From assembly GCF_043290135.1 (NCBI RefSeq), contig NC_134702.1:81393317-81457316 (forward strand): DNA of 64,000 nucleotides, given 5' to 3'. The number at the start of each line of letters is the position of its first letter. Within the stretch, counting starts at the first letter, position 1. The stretch is from Rhipicephalus microplus (taxonomy: Eukaryota; Arthropoda; Arachnida; Ixodida; Ixodidae). The notes under the pieces were generated by a model that saw only the letters and a program-made list of their open reading frames with translations, was not told where the DNA came from and did not search any database. Below are positions 31,782 through 49,524 of this stretch, one piece after another. The translations under genes were made by a program, and so were the position numbers.

Positions 31782-34312
31782 TTGGTTTGGTTTGGAAAAA
31801 CTTTATTGACAAGTCCGAAGGCGTGCGCCCTAGCACACGGCGGGCCGCTCCCACGATGGGACAGTAAGGCCGAGCCCTAGCGCCGCATCGTGGGCCCTCT
31901 GGACAGCCCAAAGTTGCGATGTTATGTCTGGACTCCGGAGAGCGGAGTCCCACTTTCTGGACGATGCTGTATCGGTGCCACGTACCGAAGGGCACTCCCA
32001 GAGCATGTGGTGTAAGGTGGCTAAACCGCCACATTTTGTACACGAGTTGGTTAAATAAACATCAGGATAAAGCTTGTGAAGAAAGGCAGGGTTAGGGTAC
32101 GTTTCTGTTTGAAGTAATCGCAATGTAAGCGCCTGCGCTCTATTTAGCTTCGCATGTGGAGGTGGAAAGATTCTCCTATCCATAGCGAAATGTTGGGTTA
32201 TTTCATTATATGTAGTTGGCGGATCCCTGTTTACGAAATCTCCAGTTCGACCCAAAGGTCCTCCATGGCCGCGGACAGCTAACCCTCGCGCCCTGGAGTG
32301 GGCCAACTCATTGAGATTTATGATCCCTCCGTCCATGTTTCCCATATGAGCTGGGAACCATGTAATGGTATGGGTTGTAAGCAACTTATCACCGAGTATA
32401 TTTTTGGCCTCTTTGCACACAGCTCCAACACTGAAGGCACGAATGGCAGCTCTAGAATCGCTAAATATGTGTTCATTACGCTGATCTAAAAGAGCCAAGG
32501 CGATGGCAACCTGCTCAGCTGCATTGGCAGTTCTGGCGCATACCGACGCCGCATTAATTGTAATGCCTTTGTGGTTGATTGCCACTACCGTGAATCGGTC
32601 TCTCTGGCCATCATATTGCGCCGCGTCTACGAAACAGGCCCCCCCGTCAAGATCCGCAACTTGGCGAAGAAGGGCCCGAGCGCGCGCTCTCCTCCTTCCA
32701 ACATTACGTTGGGGATGCATGTTCCGCGGGGCAGGCGAGACAATGATGTTTTCCTTCTGATCCCTCGTCAACCCTTGGTACAGAGCCTCAATCTGAGCTG
32801 GTGGAATACCCATTTCTGCGAGAATCATCCTCCCCGCTTTTGAGCCAGACAGCCTAATTACCTGTGTTCTTTCTTGTGCTTCCGCAATTTCCTCCAATGT
32901 ATTATGAATTCCCAACTGCAGGAGACGATTGGTGTGGGTGTAGTTGGGGAGCCCAAGGGCATTCTTTACAGCTCTCCTGATCATTGCATTAAGCTTGTCC
33001 CTTTCCATTCTCTTCCAGACATGCATTGCCGCCACATATGCAAAATGACACAGCAGAAAAGCATGTATAAGCCTGACCAAGTTGTCCTCTGATAGTCCTG
33101 TCCTTCGGTTAGCCACCCGTCTTATGAGCCTAATAACACTGTCTGTCTTTTTTTCCAACCTTTTAATCGTGATGGTGTTGGTGCCCGTTGCTTCTAGCGT
33201 CATACCTAAGATCCGAATGGAAGCGACTTTGGGGATTGATCGTCCGCTTTTGGTACGTAAGTGGATGTCATTTTCTAGGGGCGGCACCCAGCCTCGCGGT
33301 CGACGGCCCCTCCTGACCGGTTTATAGAGGAGAAGCTCAGACTTTTCCGGAGAGCAAGAAAGGCCTGTGTCTTCCAGAAAACTCTCGGTAGTGTCTATGG
33401 CCTCTTGCAGGGCCGCCTCTACAGTGCCATCACTTCCTCCTCTACACCAAATGGTGATATCATCGGCATAAATTGTATGACCAACATCTGAAATTCCAGA
33501 AAGCTGCCTCGAGAGACCAGCCATGACGATGTTAAAAAGTAAGGGTGATAGAACAGATCCCTGCGGGGTGCCCCTATTTCCCAGCGCTTGCACATCCGAT
33601 TCTAGATCTCCAACTTTAAGTATGGCTTTTCGACCACACAGGAAGGATCTGACAAACGCATGAAATGAGGAACCTAGGTTGAGACTTGAGATCGCATCTA
33701 AAATAGAATCATGGCGGACATTATCAAACGCTTTTTTTATATCCAAGCCTAGGATCGCCCTGGTGTCTCTGGTATGATTATCTAAAATTTGACACTTAAT
33801 GATTTTCATAGCATCCTGCGTACAGAGGCCTGGCCTAAAGCCAATAAGGTAGTGAGGGAAGAGATCATTGTGCTCTATGTAGTCCGCGATTCGGTTCTGG
33901 ACAACGTGTTCCACCACCTTTCCCACGCATGACGTGAGAGAGATGGGGCGCAGATTGTCCAAACTTGGTGCTTTACCGGGCTTGGGAATGAGGATCACCT
34001 TGGCCAACTTCCATTGTTCCGGGATGTCACCTCCCTTCCAAATCCTATTAATCTCATCAGTAAGAAATTCAACAGAGTCATCTTCCAAATTCCGAAGCGC
34101 TTTGTTGGTGACCCTATCTGGACCCGGTGCCGATCGGCCATTAAGTTCGTGCAGGGCACGTCGCACATCGCTGATGGTGAAGGGTTCATCCAAATGGGCA
34201 CAAGGTGTTCCCATATACCCCGGATAGGCTTGCATGGAATCAACTGCTAGCGGTAGATACTTCTCAGCAAGCTGCCCCAATAGCTCCGCGCCCGAGGAGG
34301 ATTTTTGAGCTG
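31782..34312 (-). mobile_element. 5'-truncated LINE, second family, with 12-bp target-site duplication
   Basis: ATGGTGGCTGAT occurs at 31770-31781 and 34313-34324, exactly bracketing the element. In element sense, the 3' end has AATAAAG followed by a short (CCAAA)n tail (TTTGG repeats on plus at 31781-31795). The 5' end falls inside the coding sequence, so ORF1, the endonuclease and the first part of the RT region are missing. This is the expected outcome of incomplete target-primed reverse transcription. The tail and 3' UTR differ from the 18-23 kb LINE, so the two belong to distinct families. Confidence 0.92.
31830..34280 (-). CDS. LINE ORF2 remnant: reverse transcriptase and RNase H (816 codons, N-terminus missing)
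   Basis: The frame is uninterrupted and continues upstream of 34280 to the truncation point near 34312. The codon at 34280 is TTG and is not a real start. RT motifs: D180 in LGLDIKKAFD (A), TPQGSVLSPLLF at 238-249 (B), YADD at 271-274 (C). RNase H spans about 545-665, with D552 (FVDAAQ), E589 (NAAEQ) and D608 (FSDSRAA). The last acidic position is changed or displaced (NELAHSRAR around 657-665, where NExAD is usual). A C-terminal C747/C750 ... HH757-758 ... C763 motif resembles the CCHC tail of this LINE group. Lacking ORF1 and the endonuclease, it cannot move on its own. The open frame and matching target-site duplication suggest a fairly recent insertion. Confidence 0.9.
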   Translation of the reverse strand: MGQLAEKYLPLAVDSMQAYPGYMGTPCAHLDEPFTISDVRRALHELNGRSAPGPDRVTNKALRNLEDDSVEFLTDEINRIWKGGDIPEQWKLAKVILIPKPGKAPSLDNLRPISLTSCVGKVVEHVVQNRIADYIEHNDLFPHYLIGFRPGLCTQDAMKIIKCQILDNHTRDTRAILGLDIKKAFDNVRHDSILDAISSLNLGSSFHAFVRSFLCGRKAILKVGDLESDVQALGNRGTPQGSVLSPLLFNIVMAGLSRQLSGISDVGHTIYADDITIWCRGGSDGTVEAALQEAIDTTESFLEDTGLSCSPEKSELLLYKPVRRGRRPRGWVPPLENDIHLRTKSGRSIPKVASIRILGMTLEATGTNTITIKRLEKKTDSVIRLIRRVANRRTGLSEDNLVRLIHAFLLCHFAYVAAMHVWKRMERDKLNAMIRRAVKNALGLPNYTHTNRLLQLGIHNTLEEIAEAQERTQVIRLSGSKAGRMILAEMGIPPAQIEALYQGLTRDQKENIIVSPAPRNMHPQRNVGRRRARARALLRQVADLDGGACFVDAAQYDGQRDRFTVVAINHKGITINAASVCARTANAAEQVAIALALLDQRNEHIFSDSRAAIRAFSVGAVCKEAKNILGDKLLTTHTITWFPAHMGNMDGGIINLNELAHSRARGLAVRGHGGPLGRTGDFVNRDPPTTYNEITQHFAMDRRIFPPPHAKLNRAQALTLRLLQTETYPNPAFLHKLYPDVYLTNSCTKCGGLATLHHMLWECPSVRGTDTASSRKWDSALRSPDITSQLWAVQRAHDAALGLGLTVPSWERPAVC

Positions 34313-34324
34313 ATGGTGGCTGAT

Positions 34325-34849
34325 GTGTTTTTTAAATTTTAGTTTAGAGATGAAGATAGACCTTTTGAAAGAACTTTGTATGTAATAAATAAAAGAAGAA
34401 AAGTACTTAAAACATTTATATCTGTGCCGGCTATGTTAGCTTGGTTAATCGACTGTTTCGTTTCTCGGATCCCGCTTGTCGATAGGGATAAATGCATAGA
34501 CACAAGAATAAGACACACAGGCGAGTAAGTGACGCTAGTGTCTTTGTTGAGGCTCCGGCTACTGATTGGGTTGGAATACAAACAAAAATACAAAAAAGAG
34601 AAAAAAATCGGGTGTTACTTAACTCGGTTATCTTTGGCTGTACGCAGTAAGATGTACAATTATTATCATTGTTTAGCTTAGTTCTCTGTACGATTATGCT
34701 TCTAAAGACATGCGGCTCGTTCTTCCTCCATCTCCTTTTCTCGCTGCCTACTCTTGGCTTCGTTCCGACTACGAATCCTGGCTTCTTTCAGTCTCTTCGA
34801 CTCACTTTCTATGTCTGCCGAGGAATCCCACTGAGCCACCCTTTTTATA
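34325..34849. other. No recognisable gene
   Basis: Short AT-rich stretch between the LINE and the fold-back element. No motif was seen. Confidence 0.35.
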
Positions 34850-35716
34850 CAGGGTGTCCCCAGTAACTTCAGCCAGAGTTTAAACCTATGACGGAACACG
34901 TAATTGCGACGCGAACAAATGCATGTTGCTCACCGTTGCCTGGAGTCAGTCAGACTATTCTTTGTGTTCTCAAATATTGTTTAATTAGATCTGTTTAGTT
35001 AACTAACTTTTGAAGAAACGAGAATGAATAAAGAATTTCAATGAGAAAGTTGTAGATCGGTTTGCAAAACGTCCAAATAGATATTTTTGAACTTTACATC
35101 TGTTACGTATTAATGTTCTTCTGCTAATTATAAATGCCCGCGAAATACAAAAAATACCACGTGACAAACCCGCTCACGCGTCAGTGTGCACGATGATTCT
35201 AGTGCTCCCTAACGACACGCTTCTCTCGCACCGATTTATGACAGCGGTAAGCAGTCACAGCGGTTATCGTTTTTGTAGCTGATAGCAAAACGTGTTCATC
35301 GTAAACCACCACCATCGTTGCGGCCCTGCTGAGACAGCACAATGGGGCCAATGCTATGATTCTTCGTACGCAGAATGTTAGAGAGCACTAGAATCATCGT
35401 GCGCTCTGGCGCACGAGCGGGTTCGTCACGTGGTGTTTTTTTATTATTTCGCGGGCATTTGTTAATAGGAGAAAAACACTAATGCTTAACAGATATAAAG
35501 TTCAAAACTATCTATTAGCACGTTTTGCAAACCGGTCTACAACTTTCTCATTGAAATTATTTATCCATCTTAGTTCCTTTGAAAGGTGGTTCATTAAACA
35601 GATCTAATTAAACAAACTTTGAGAACACAGAAATATAGTCTGGCTAACTGGTCGCGTCGTAACTACGTGCTCTAGCATATTTTTAAACTCTGGCTAAAGT
35701 TACGTGGGACACCCTG
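34850..35716. mobile_element. Long-TIR fold-back element (867 bp)
   Basis: The element starts CAGGGTGTCCC and ends GGGACACCCTG. Roughly the first 375 bp and last 365 bp are inverted copies of one another, with long conserved runs such as GCCAGAGTTTAAA, TTTAATTAGATCTGTTTA, ATTTCAATGAGAAAGTTGTA, GGTTTGCAAAACGT, AAATGCCCGCGAAATA and GCACGATGATTCTAGTGCTC. About 120-150 bp of unique sequence separates the arms. It encodes no transposase and is thus non-autonomous. TATA lies just outside both ends (34846-34849; 35719-35722), but a clean target-site duplication cannot be fixed, so the superfamily is unassigned. Confidence 0.85.
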
Positions 35717-37854
35717 TGTATACGATGCAACGCCGGCTACTCCACCGTTGTTGCAACACGGTTTCACCTGTTCCTCCTCTCACGTCATGCCAAATGGCGC
35801 GGCGAGCGTCGCGGCCAGCAGCACCGGTTGCTCGGCAACAATCCCGCTCGCGGTGCGGCCACTGGCCACAGCGACACGGCGAGAATAAGATCATTGTAGC
35901 TCTCGCTACAAAATGTCGCGAAATGTAGGCCCCAATGGAACACCAAAAGTGTGGACATCAGTGGAGTGAAGTTTCGGAGCCTCTGCTGTAGATACGTGCT
36001 ACGAACCATTAACTTCCCGCAGGTAAGATAGCCGTTGCACTTGTGGTCTGCTAGAGGTAGGGACAAGAACAAAAATGCTGGCATGCACTGCAAGTAGAAA
36101 CGCGTTCAGCAGCTTTTGTGTGTGAACGAGTCCTGGCAAGAATAAACCAGTGATCATCAATCCTCATGATTGAATAACGCACCGTTAAAAGTTTTTCACT
36201 ACAGTTCTACCAGTGTCCTACTATATCCTGCAACACGCCCACTTCCCGAATCAACTGTTTTCCTTCCTCTTGAGCATACTGAGGAAATGAAATTCGGAAG
36301 ACACAAAAATATGTCTCCGATAGCCCGTGGCCATTCATCATGCATGCACCAAACGGCTTCGAAATGGAGCTCGGCCGGTCTCCCAAAACAGCAACCGCTA
36401 TTGCGAACTTGCGCGTGTACCTTCGCGTTCGTCACGATATCTGCGTTTGCTTACGCTATACGCTGGGGTTGTCTCTTCCTGTCACATGGGTGTTTGAGCG
36501 TCATCAGTCATGAACACCTGAAAACAAACCTTGGTGTGACCGAGACTGTTTTATGCATATTTTTATTGTTTTTTTTTTCACTATAATAGTCCAAGACGCG
36601 TGCTCAGGTTACCTGAAGTGCGTCCAGAGCATTCAATTTTTCTCAACTATGCAAATGAGAATAGATGCGCACGACTCCATCCAATCTTTTTGTTGTTCTG
36701 ACGAGTTACTCAAGCATACAGCGCGCTGCACGATAAGGTATGGAAGGTGTGCCTTCTGTGTATGTAGTGAGGTGAAAACAAGAAGGCCGATTCCGTAGTC
36801 ATATAATGGGCCATAATGAATGCTTCACGTTGACAGTAGTGTTAGGCAATGTGTTTACGTTAACCAGAATATCATTTGCTTTGCTACCATTCAAACCACA
36901 CACACAAACACACACACACACACATATCTACTGCACCTATGGTAAATGTGTGCAATGCTGTAAATTGTGTCTGAACTTCTCAGTTGTTTGCTTAAAAATA
37001 GAATAAAAATTTGGGCAGACCATACTACGCATTTGTTGTAAATATGCATTTCAGAACAGCATCAGATCGAGACGGAATAACGAAAACGCTTTTGTTATGA
37101 TAACGAAAAGCCGATACTATCCGACTTTAACCGAGAAGTCTTCTCACGGTACTATCATTAAGCTAGCATTTACTATCAGCCCATTAACAAGAGGCAAAAC
37201 TGCTCGATTTTTTAATTGTAAGGCAATACTAGCCAGTGTTAGCCATCAGCCATATTTAGCAAATATCGGTCAGCATTGAACAATGTTCATTACCATTTAG
37301 CTAGCATTACAAAACAAGAGCCAGTGTTAGCGGAGAATAAACCAACACTACTGCTAGCACAGCTACACGTTGAAGATCACATAGCTACATCAGCCGCAAT
37401 CAGCCTCCGATTCAGAGGACCGGTAGTAAGTACGATACCCTGCTGGTAGCATGCCGATTAAGTTTGATATCTCAGGACTTTGCACAAATCGTGGCGAATA
37501 CGCGAATATAGCTGATGAGCATATATTACGCAGTCATTGCGCTGTTTTGACGAATGCGGCAGTCGGCTATGCATAAAAAATGGAGGAAACATCAACTCGG
37601 AAAGGAGAGTTAAAACAGAAGAGTGTTCCGTTCATTAGTTATAAAAATTCACAGGCTCCCTTACGTATTCGACTGACGACTTGGAGGCAAAGTTCTTTTT
37701 TTTTTCTCCTCAGGAAATGTACTGATACTCCCCTGTTCCCTCCAAATGCTTTCTGCATCTAAAGGGCTCACTGTCTTGATGATCAGAGGCCCGAAAACTC
37801 TCATCCCCAACTGGTTTCGCTGGGCGTCTGTGATAGAACCAGCATTGAGCGAGG
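35717..37854. other. No recognisable gene
   Basis: No family motif. A short (CA)n run at 36897-36923 is the only simple repeat noted. Confidence 0.35.
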
Positions 37855-38115
37855 GATGATATTATGTGATGACGTTATCTCATGACGACACACTGTATGA
37901 CGTCATGTTGATGACACTTGTTTGGGTGACCTGTTAGATTTGGAGGACGTTATGTGACACGTCATCATGAATGGTTCATCATCAGTGAAGCATCGTTGAT
38001 GATGCGTAGGTTGATAAGTGTGATGCTTAAGACGGGTGATGCAAGACAATCACACCAATCGTGTTGACGCCAGTGGTCGATTTTCCCGTTTGATGGGACA
38101 TCTCAGGCTTTAGCG
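37855..38115. repeat. TGACGTCA-rich dispersed repeat, copy D
   Basis: ATGACGTCATGTTGATGACA, TGTGACACGTCATCATG and repeated GATGATG precede GTGTTGACGCC, TTTGATGGGACATC and CAGGCTTT, the same order as copy A at 3985-4135. Confidence 0.5.
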
Positions 38116-38124
38116 TTAGTAATT

Positions 38125-38225
38125 GTTGAAGTTCGAAGTCCCAAACCGTGGTATGATCATGAGAGACGCTGTAGTAGAGGGCTCTCAAAAGACCGATCAC
38201 CTGGCGTTCTTTATTATGCATCTAC
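38125..38225 (-). repeat. Ruka-like SINE fragment
   Basis: On the plus strand, GTCCCAAACCGTGGTATGAT, CATGAGAGACGCTGTAGTAG, AGGGCTCT and ATCACCTGGCGTTCTTTA match the body. Both the head and the tail are missing. Confidence 0.7.
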
Positions 38226-41200
38226 ATCTAACCCCACAGCGTATGCGCTGAAGTCGATCACATGCATGACATTCTGCTGCTCAGTCAAAGACGCACATGC
38301 AAGTCATGCTCCAGGATCCCAAAACCACCTTTGGGCAAAGCAGCTTTAGACTGGAATTTAACCTGTAAGTACTTTCACTTGACATGAAGTTGTACGATTT
38401 CATAGACCTCTCATCATACGTTTTCATCGGAGGCGTATGGCGTGCACGGTACGATAACGCTGCTCATGAGTCTCAAGATGCACTCCGTTTACTCGGACTC
38501 CGAATCAGGTAATTACAGTGCACTGCACGCAACCGTGAGCTTTGCCGTCCTATATATAGGGATTCATTGCAGAAGTGTTGTTCTGCTGCAGTCCTCAATG
38601 AAAGCCACAATCTTTGACATCAAGCATACACGACTAGACATCATGTACAGTTTACCTAACGCAAGGGCATGATCGTCTTATTTCACGGGAAAAAATGCAA
38701 GACTGGACGTATGTTACACCGCTGAAATTTCTTCACGCACTTCTTTTTTCGTTACTAAATAACTTGCAGTGTATTGTCTAATATATTCCAAGTTTTTTTT
38801 TTCAAGTTCACCTTAATCAACTGTTACTAGAGGAACATGCAAACAGCTTCTGCATTAGTAGTAGCTTAGCCCATGAAGCCATGTGAACAGTACATTGTTG
38901 AAACGCGTCACCTTATTTGTAAATAGGCCGGTGCATCGTTTTACTGTAGGCTCTGGCCAGAACGTATTGATGAAAACTGCCATCTGAGCAGTTGCTTATT
39001 ACCTTAAATTCATATTGCGTTCTTAAGTGGATGCGTTCTATCGCTATTGAAGTACCTTTGGACGTACACTTTGATCGCTAATGGCGCGGCTTGCTCGTCA
39101 GCAGTCGACGAGTTCAAAGTTGGTAACAAGGTTTCCTCTCTAACTATCGATTTTTCATTATGAGCCTCTCAAGTATAAAACCTCATCAGTTAGAGGAACG
39201 AAACATATAGGTCCAATGCGCGCGAAGCCGCTCAAGCTTCATTATGAAGTCTTACTCCCTACTGCGCAACTCTGCACGACTTTGTCCCGCGGTGCTTCAA
39301 CACAGATTAAGCTGGATATATATACAGTAGCGGGAAAAAATCACGTGGACCCCCATAGAATAAGGAATAGGGAATAAAGACTTTCGCTCGTTTGGTCGAT
39401 TCAACAGCGAAACGAATTCACAAAAATATGCTACTTCCTTCAACCCAAACCAACAAAACAGTTGCATATACATTTCCTGAAGTCTTACAAGGCAAAGCTA
39501 TTTGAAATCCTGTGTTAATGGGCGCACGTATTCTGCCATTTCGTAACTCCCTCAACTAATATGTCATCTGAATAGTTCCAGTGTTGGTCGCACACGATTA
39601 TAAACAACACAGGTAAGACCCACTGCTTGTCTCTCGCACAAACTCGGTATGCTGCGTGAGATTCCGGAAGACATTAACCCGTTGCATGGTACAGAATCTT
39701 TACGCGGCTTTCTATATGAGATATTTCCGGCAGCCTAGCTATTCAATACTAAATGTAGAATATATACAGAAAAGACCACATGCCAAAAAATAAGAAACAA
39801 AATTTCACTAATTATACAAAAAAAGGTAGCAGGAATGGCTAAAGGTCAACCGTGTGGTCTTGTTACACGAAATTATGGAGGACATGTGACTAAATACAGG
39901 ACTTCGTCAGCCAATCATCACTCCTGCTTTCACGATAAAATATCCCTTTGCACTATTCCCTTCTTCCTTGCAGTGCTTCCAGCTCATCACTCGTAAATAG
40001 ATGGACGGCTCAAGAGAAAACCTCAACATTCACGCACAGAGCGTGCTTATGCACTCTATCAGGAAGTAATCTAATACAAGCGAACGCGAAACAGAAGCAC
40101 GTTGCCTGGAAACATGGGCGGCAAGGAACCTCAAGTTACGAACTCGGGCCTTCAACGGCGGAACGAAGACAGAACAATATGCTTCCTTTCTTCGACCGAA
40201 CGGCCCACGCATTAGCGTATACCTTGAGAAAATAAGGCAAAGCTGGCGAAATTTATGAGCCCAGATTCAGCTATTTGCTACTGTGACAGAAGCTACGTCG
40301 ATTAAAACAATTAAGGAAGGGGGGGGGGGGAGCTCAAGCTTGGGGCGATGCTCAGCAAGAAATCCTTATGAAAGAAAAACAAAACCTAGAATACCGTGAA
40401 GTAATAGGCGTAGGCTTGAAGAAGAAGCAATGGAGAGGAGTCCGAAGAACCAGAAATAGATTACACGTCCCTGGCTGCGATGGCTTTTGAGGCCGGGGCA
40501 GTAAAACGTGAATCAAGAATTCATGCGTGCAGGAACTGCTGTTCTTTCCGGACTCGCAGCTGCCTCTCCGTCCTCTCTCTCACCTTCTAAACCTAGCGCT
40601 CACATTCTTTCCGCCTAATACCGTTCGCCTCGATTCCTCGTCCGTTTCACCTTGGCCAGAAACGAGGCGTAAAGACTGCAAACAAAAAACAAAAAAACAG
40701 CATCGATGTGCCTTTCGATAAAAAAAGGAGCTGGTCGTAATGTCCTGTAACGTGTTCATGTGACATAATGTGTTTTCACCCTTCTTATTCCGTGCGCTGT
40801 CCCCGCGGAATCGCTAAGCGGAGAGGCGAGAAAAATAGCAGTGGTATTTAAGTGCTTCCCTCGAAACGGGGACAAGACTGGAAACACAAAGGCGACTTAG
40901 GCGGCAAGTGATGGACGGCCGTGTAAGAGGCGAAGCCTAGAAGAGAACGAAAGCGTCGGAAAATGAACTTACGCGCACGGCATCGCCCCGATTAGGTGTT
41001 AAATCAATCTAAGCCAACAAATCCCGCATGCACGTTACTTCCTCTCTTAGCTTTTAAGGTATGCTGATAATCGTAGCATAAGTAATAGGATCATCAGAAC
41101 GTATTCCTTTTTTTAAATATGATTTGTTGGAGGCTATTGAGTATGTCCAGTGCCATTTTTGTTGAACTTTTTCCCACTCACCTATGGGTTTTCGAAATGT

Positions 41201-41471
41201 TGTTCCGTGAGTGTGTGTGTGCGCTGAACAGGTGACCGCTCAAGAGAGACTTTCACTGTCTTTTTTTTTCTTTTTCGTATAGCAGACTATCTGTAGATTT
41301 CTTATTATTATTTAGCCAGCTTCATTTTTTCCAGGGCATGTCATAAAATAAAATAGAGGATCTCATTTGAGTAAAACTGTAGAAACTCACCGTGACATGA
41401 GACTATCTACAGGCATTGTGGCGTAATACATGCATCGACAACCAGCTCTTACGGGTTATAACAGAAAATCG
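38226..41471. other. No recognisable gene
   Basis: More than 3 kb without a frame or motif I can identify and without a recognised repeat copy. A G-run lies at about 40321-40331. An old unrecognised transposon or intron/intergenic sequence is equally possible. Confidence 0.35.
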
Positions 41472-42142
41472 CATACATACATACATACATACATACATAC
41501 ATACATACATACATACATACATACATACATACATACATACATACATACATACATACATACATACATACATACATACATACACACATACATACATCAATAC
41601 ATAGATACATACATACATACACATACATACATACATACATACATACATGCATGCATACATACATACATACATTCATACATACACATACATGCATACATAT
41701 ATACATACATACATACATACATACATACATACATACATACAGTGCTGGCATACCTACATACATACATACGTACATACATACATACAGTGCAAACACATAC
41801 ATACATACATATATACATACATACATACATACATACATACATACATACATACATACAGTGCATACTTACATACATACATACAGTGCATACTTACATACAT
41901 ACATACTTACATACATACATACTTACATACATACATACATACATACATACGTACATACATACATACAGTACATACACATACATACATACATAAATACATA
42001 CATACATACGTACATACATACATACATACATACATACATACATACATACATACATACATACATACATACATACATACATACATACATACATACATACATA
42101 CATACATACATACATACATACATACATACATACAGTGCATAC

Positions 42143-42173
<31 letters not shown>

Positions 42174-42272
42174 CATACATACATACATACATACATACAT
42201 ACATACATACAGTGCATACATACATACATACATACATACATACATACATACATACATACATACAGTGCACAC

Positions 42273-42318
<46 letters not shown>
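41472..42318. repeat. (CATA)n array, ~850 bp, with periodic CAGTGCA-type interruptions
   Basis: Almost pure CATA tetranucleotides. CAGTGC interruptions recur (near 41739, 41785, 41857, 41881, 42134, 42211 and 42265) and often lead into CATACTTACATA. Cys-Met-Tyr-Val and Ile-His-Thr-Tyr frames on both strands are artefacts. The array ends within ten bases of the head of the SINE at 42327. Confidence 0.97.
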
Positions 42319-42320
<2 letters not shown>

Positions 42321-42326
42321 TTAATA

Positions 42327-42575
42327 ACCGGCCACGGTGGTGTAGTAGCCAAGGCACTCCGCTGCTGCCCTGCTGGTTGCGGGATCAAATCCTGGCCACG
42401 CCGGTCGCATTTTCGGTGGACGTGAAAATGCTTGAGGTCCGTGTGCTTAAATTCAGGTGCACATTAAAGAAGCCTATGTAGTCGAAATTTCCAGAACCCT
42501 CTACTACGGCGTTTCTCATATTCATATCGTTGTTTTGGGACGTCAAACACCAATAAATATTATCATTATTGTAAG
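42327..42575 (+). repeat. Ruka-like SINE, near full length
   Basis: The head CCGGCCACGGTGGTGTAGTA gives box A, and GGTTGCGGGATCAAATCC an altered box B. The body runs through GCATTTTCGGTGGACGTGAA, ATTAAAGAAGCC, AATTTCCAGAACCC and TTTTGGGACGTCAAAC. The tail is AATAAATATTATCATTATT in place of ATCA repeats, which may indicate another subfamily. Confidence 0.85.
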
Positions 42576-43195
42576 TGAAAAAAGAACAATACGCCGTAGT
42601 GGGCCATCTCATCGCGCACACGTCGTTTGATTTCAGACATTAGCGTGTTGTGCTCTCCACCGAGAGTCAACGCCGCGAAAGTTTCATGTATAGGCGCTGA
42701 CCGCCGTGTGATGGCCCGTTGTTTACGCAACTCCTCAGACTTCTGACAAAGAGTGGCAAGCTTGAACACGTATTGTCGGCCCTTGGCCAGTAGCATCTGA
42801 ATTGCGTCATCGTCTGTACCAATCAAGATGTGTTTGATATTGCCTTATTTTCTAATCGAAGGGTCAAGGCGCTTGCACAAGTCGAGAACATCCTCGATGT
42901 AGCTTGTGAAGCCTCCTCTCTGAAGTTGGGCACTTTCACGTATGCGCTATTCGGCACGGAGCTTGCGTACTTTGGGGTGACCGAACACATCGGGAATGCG
43001 CTGCTTCAAAGCACTCAAGCGGCGAACACGGAGTGGTAGTAGTCAAAACTTAGGCTCACGACCTCTTTCAGGTAGAAGGTGACAGACTGTAGTTTCGAAG
43101 GATCGTCCCACTTCTTGCTCGTGCCCACTTTGTCGAACGTCGTCAGCCGATCTTCGACGCCTTGTTCATCGGTGCCGTCAAAAGAAAGCGGTTAC
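42576..43195 (-). pseudogene. LTR-retrotransposon gag relic
   Basis: Minus-strand reading yields a Gypsy/Mag-like Gag in order: GVEDRLTTFDKVG, KKWDDPSKLQSVTFYL and KEVVSLSFDYY in one frame. After a frameshift come IPDVFGHPKVRKLRAE, then a TAG. The frame continues with GFTSYIEDVLDLCKRLDPS, a TAA near 42842, and HILIGTDDDAIQMLLAKG to 42590. The pattern (W-DP-KL, F-YL, C-RLDP, HIL-G, QMLL) is the Gag core of Ty3/Gypsy-type elements. At least two stops and one frameshift disable it. It ends at the SINE junction, so the nucleocapsid and pol are absent. It differs from the gag relic at 1-369. Confidence 0.7.
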
Positions 43196-49497
<6,302 letters not shown>

Positions 49498-49524
49498 GTA
49501 TATATATATATATATATATATATA
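49498..49524. repeat. Short (AT)n run
   Basis: About 13 AT units between otherwise unremarkable sequence. Confidence 0.9.

Noticed and set aside
41472..42318. CRISPR-like regularly spaced repeat
   Set aside because: No unique spacers; it is a tetranucleotide microsatellite in an animal genome.
41403..42481. Frames up to 276 codons on both strands (CMYV or IHTY repeats)
   Set aside because: The CATA array has no stop in several frames; not genes.
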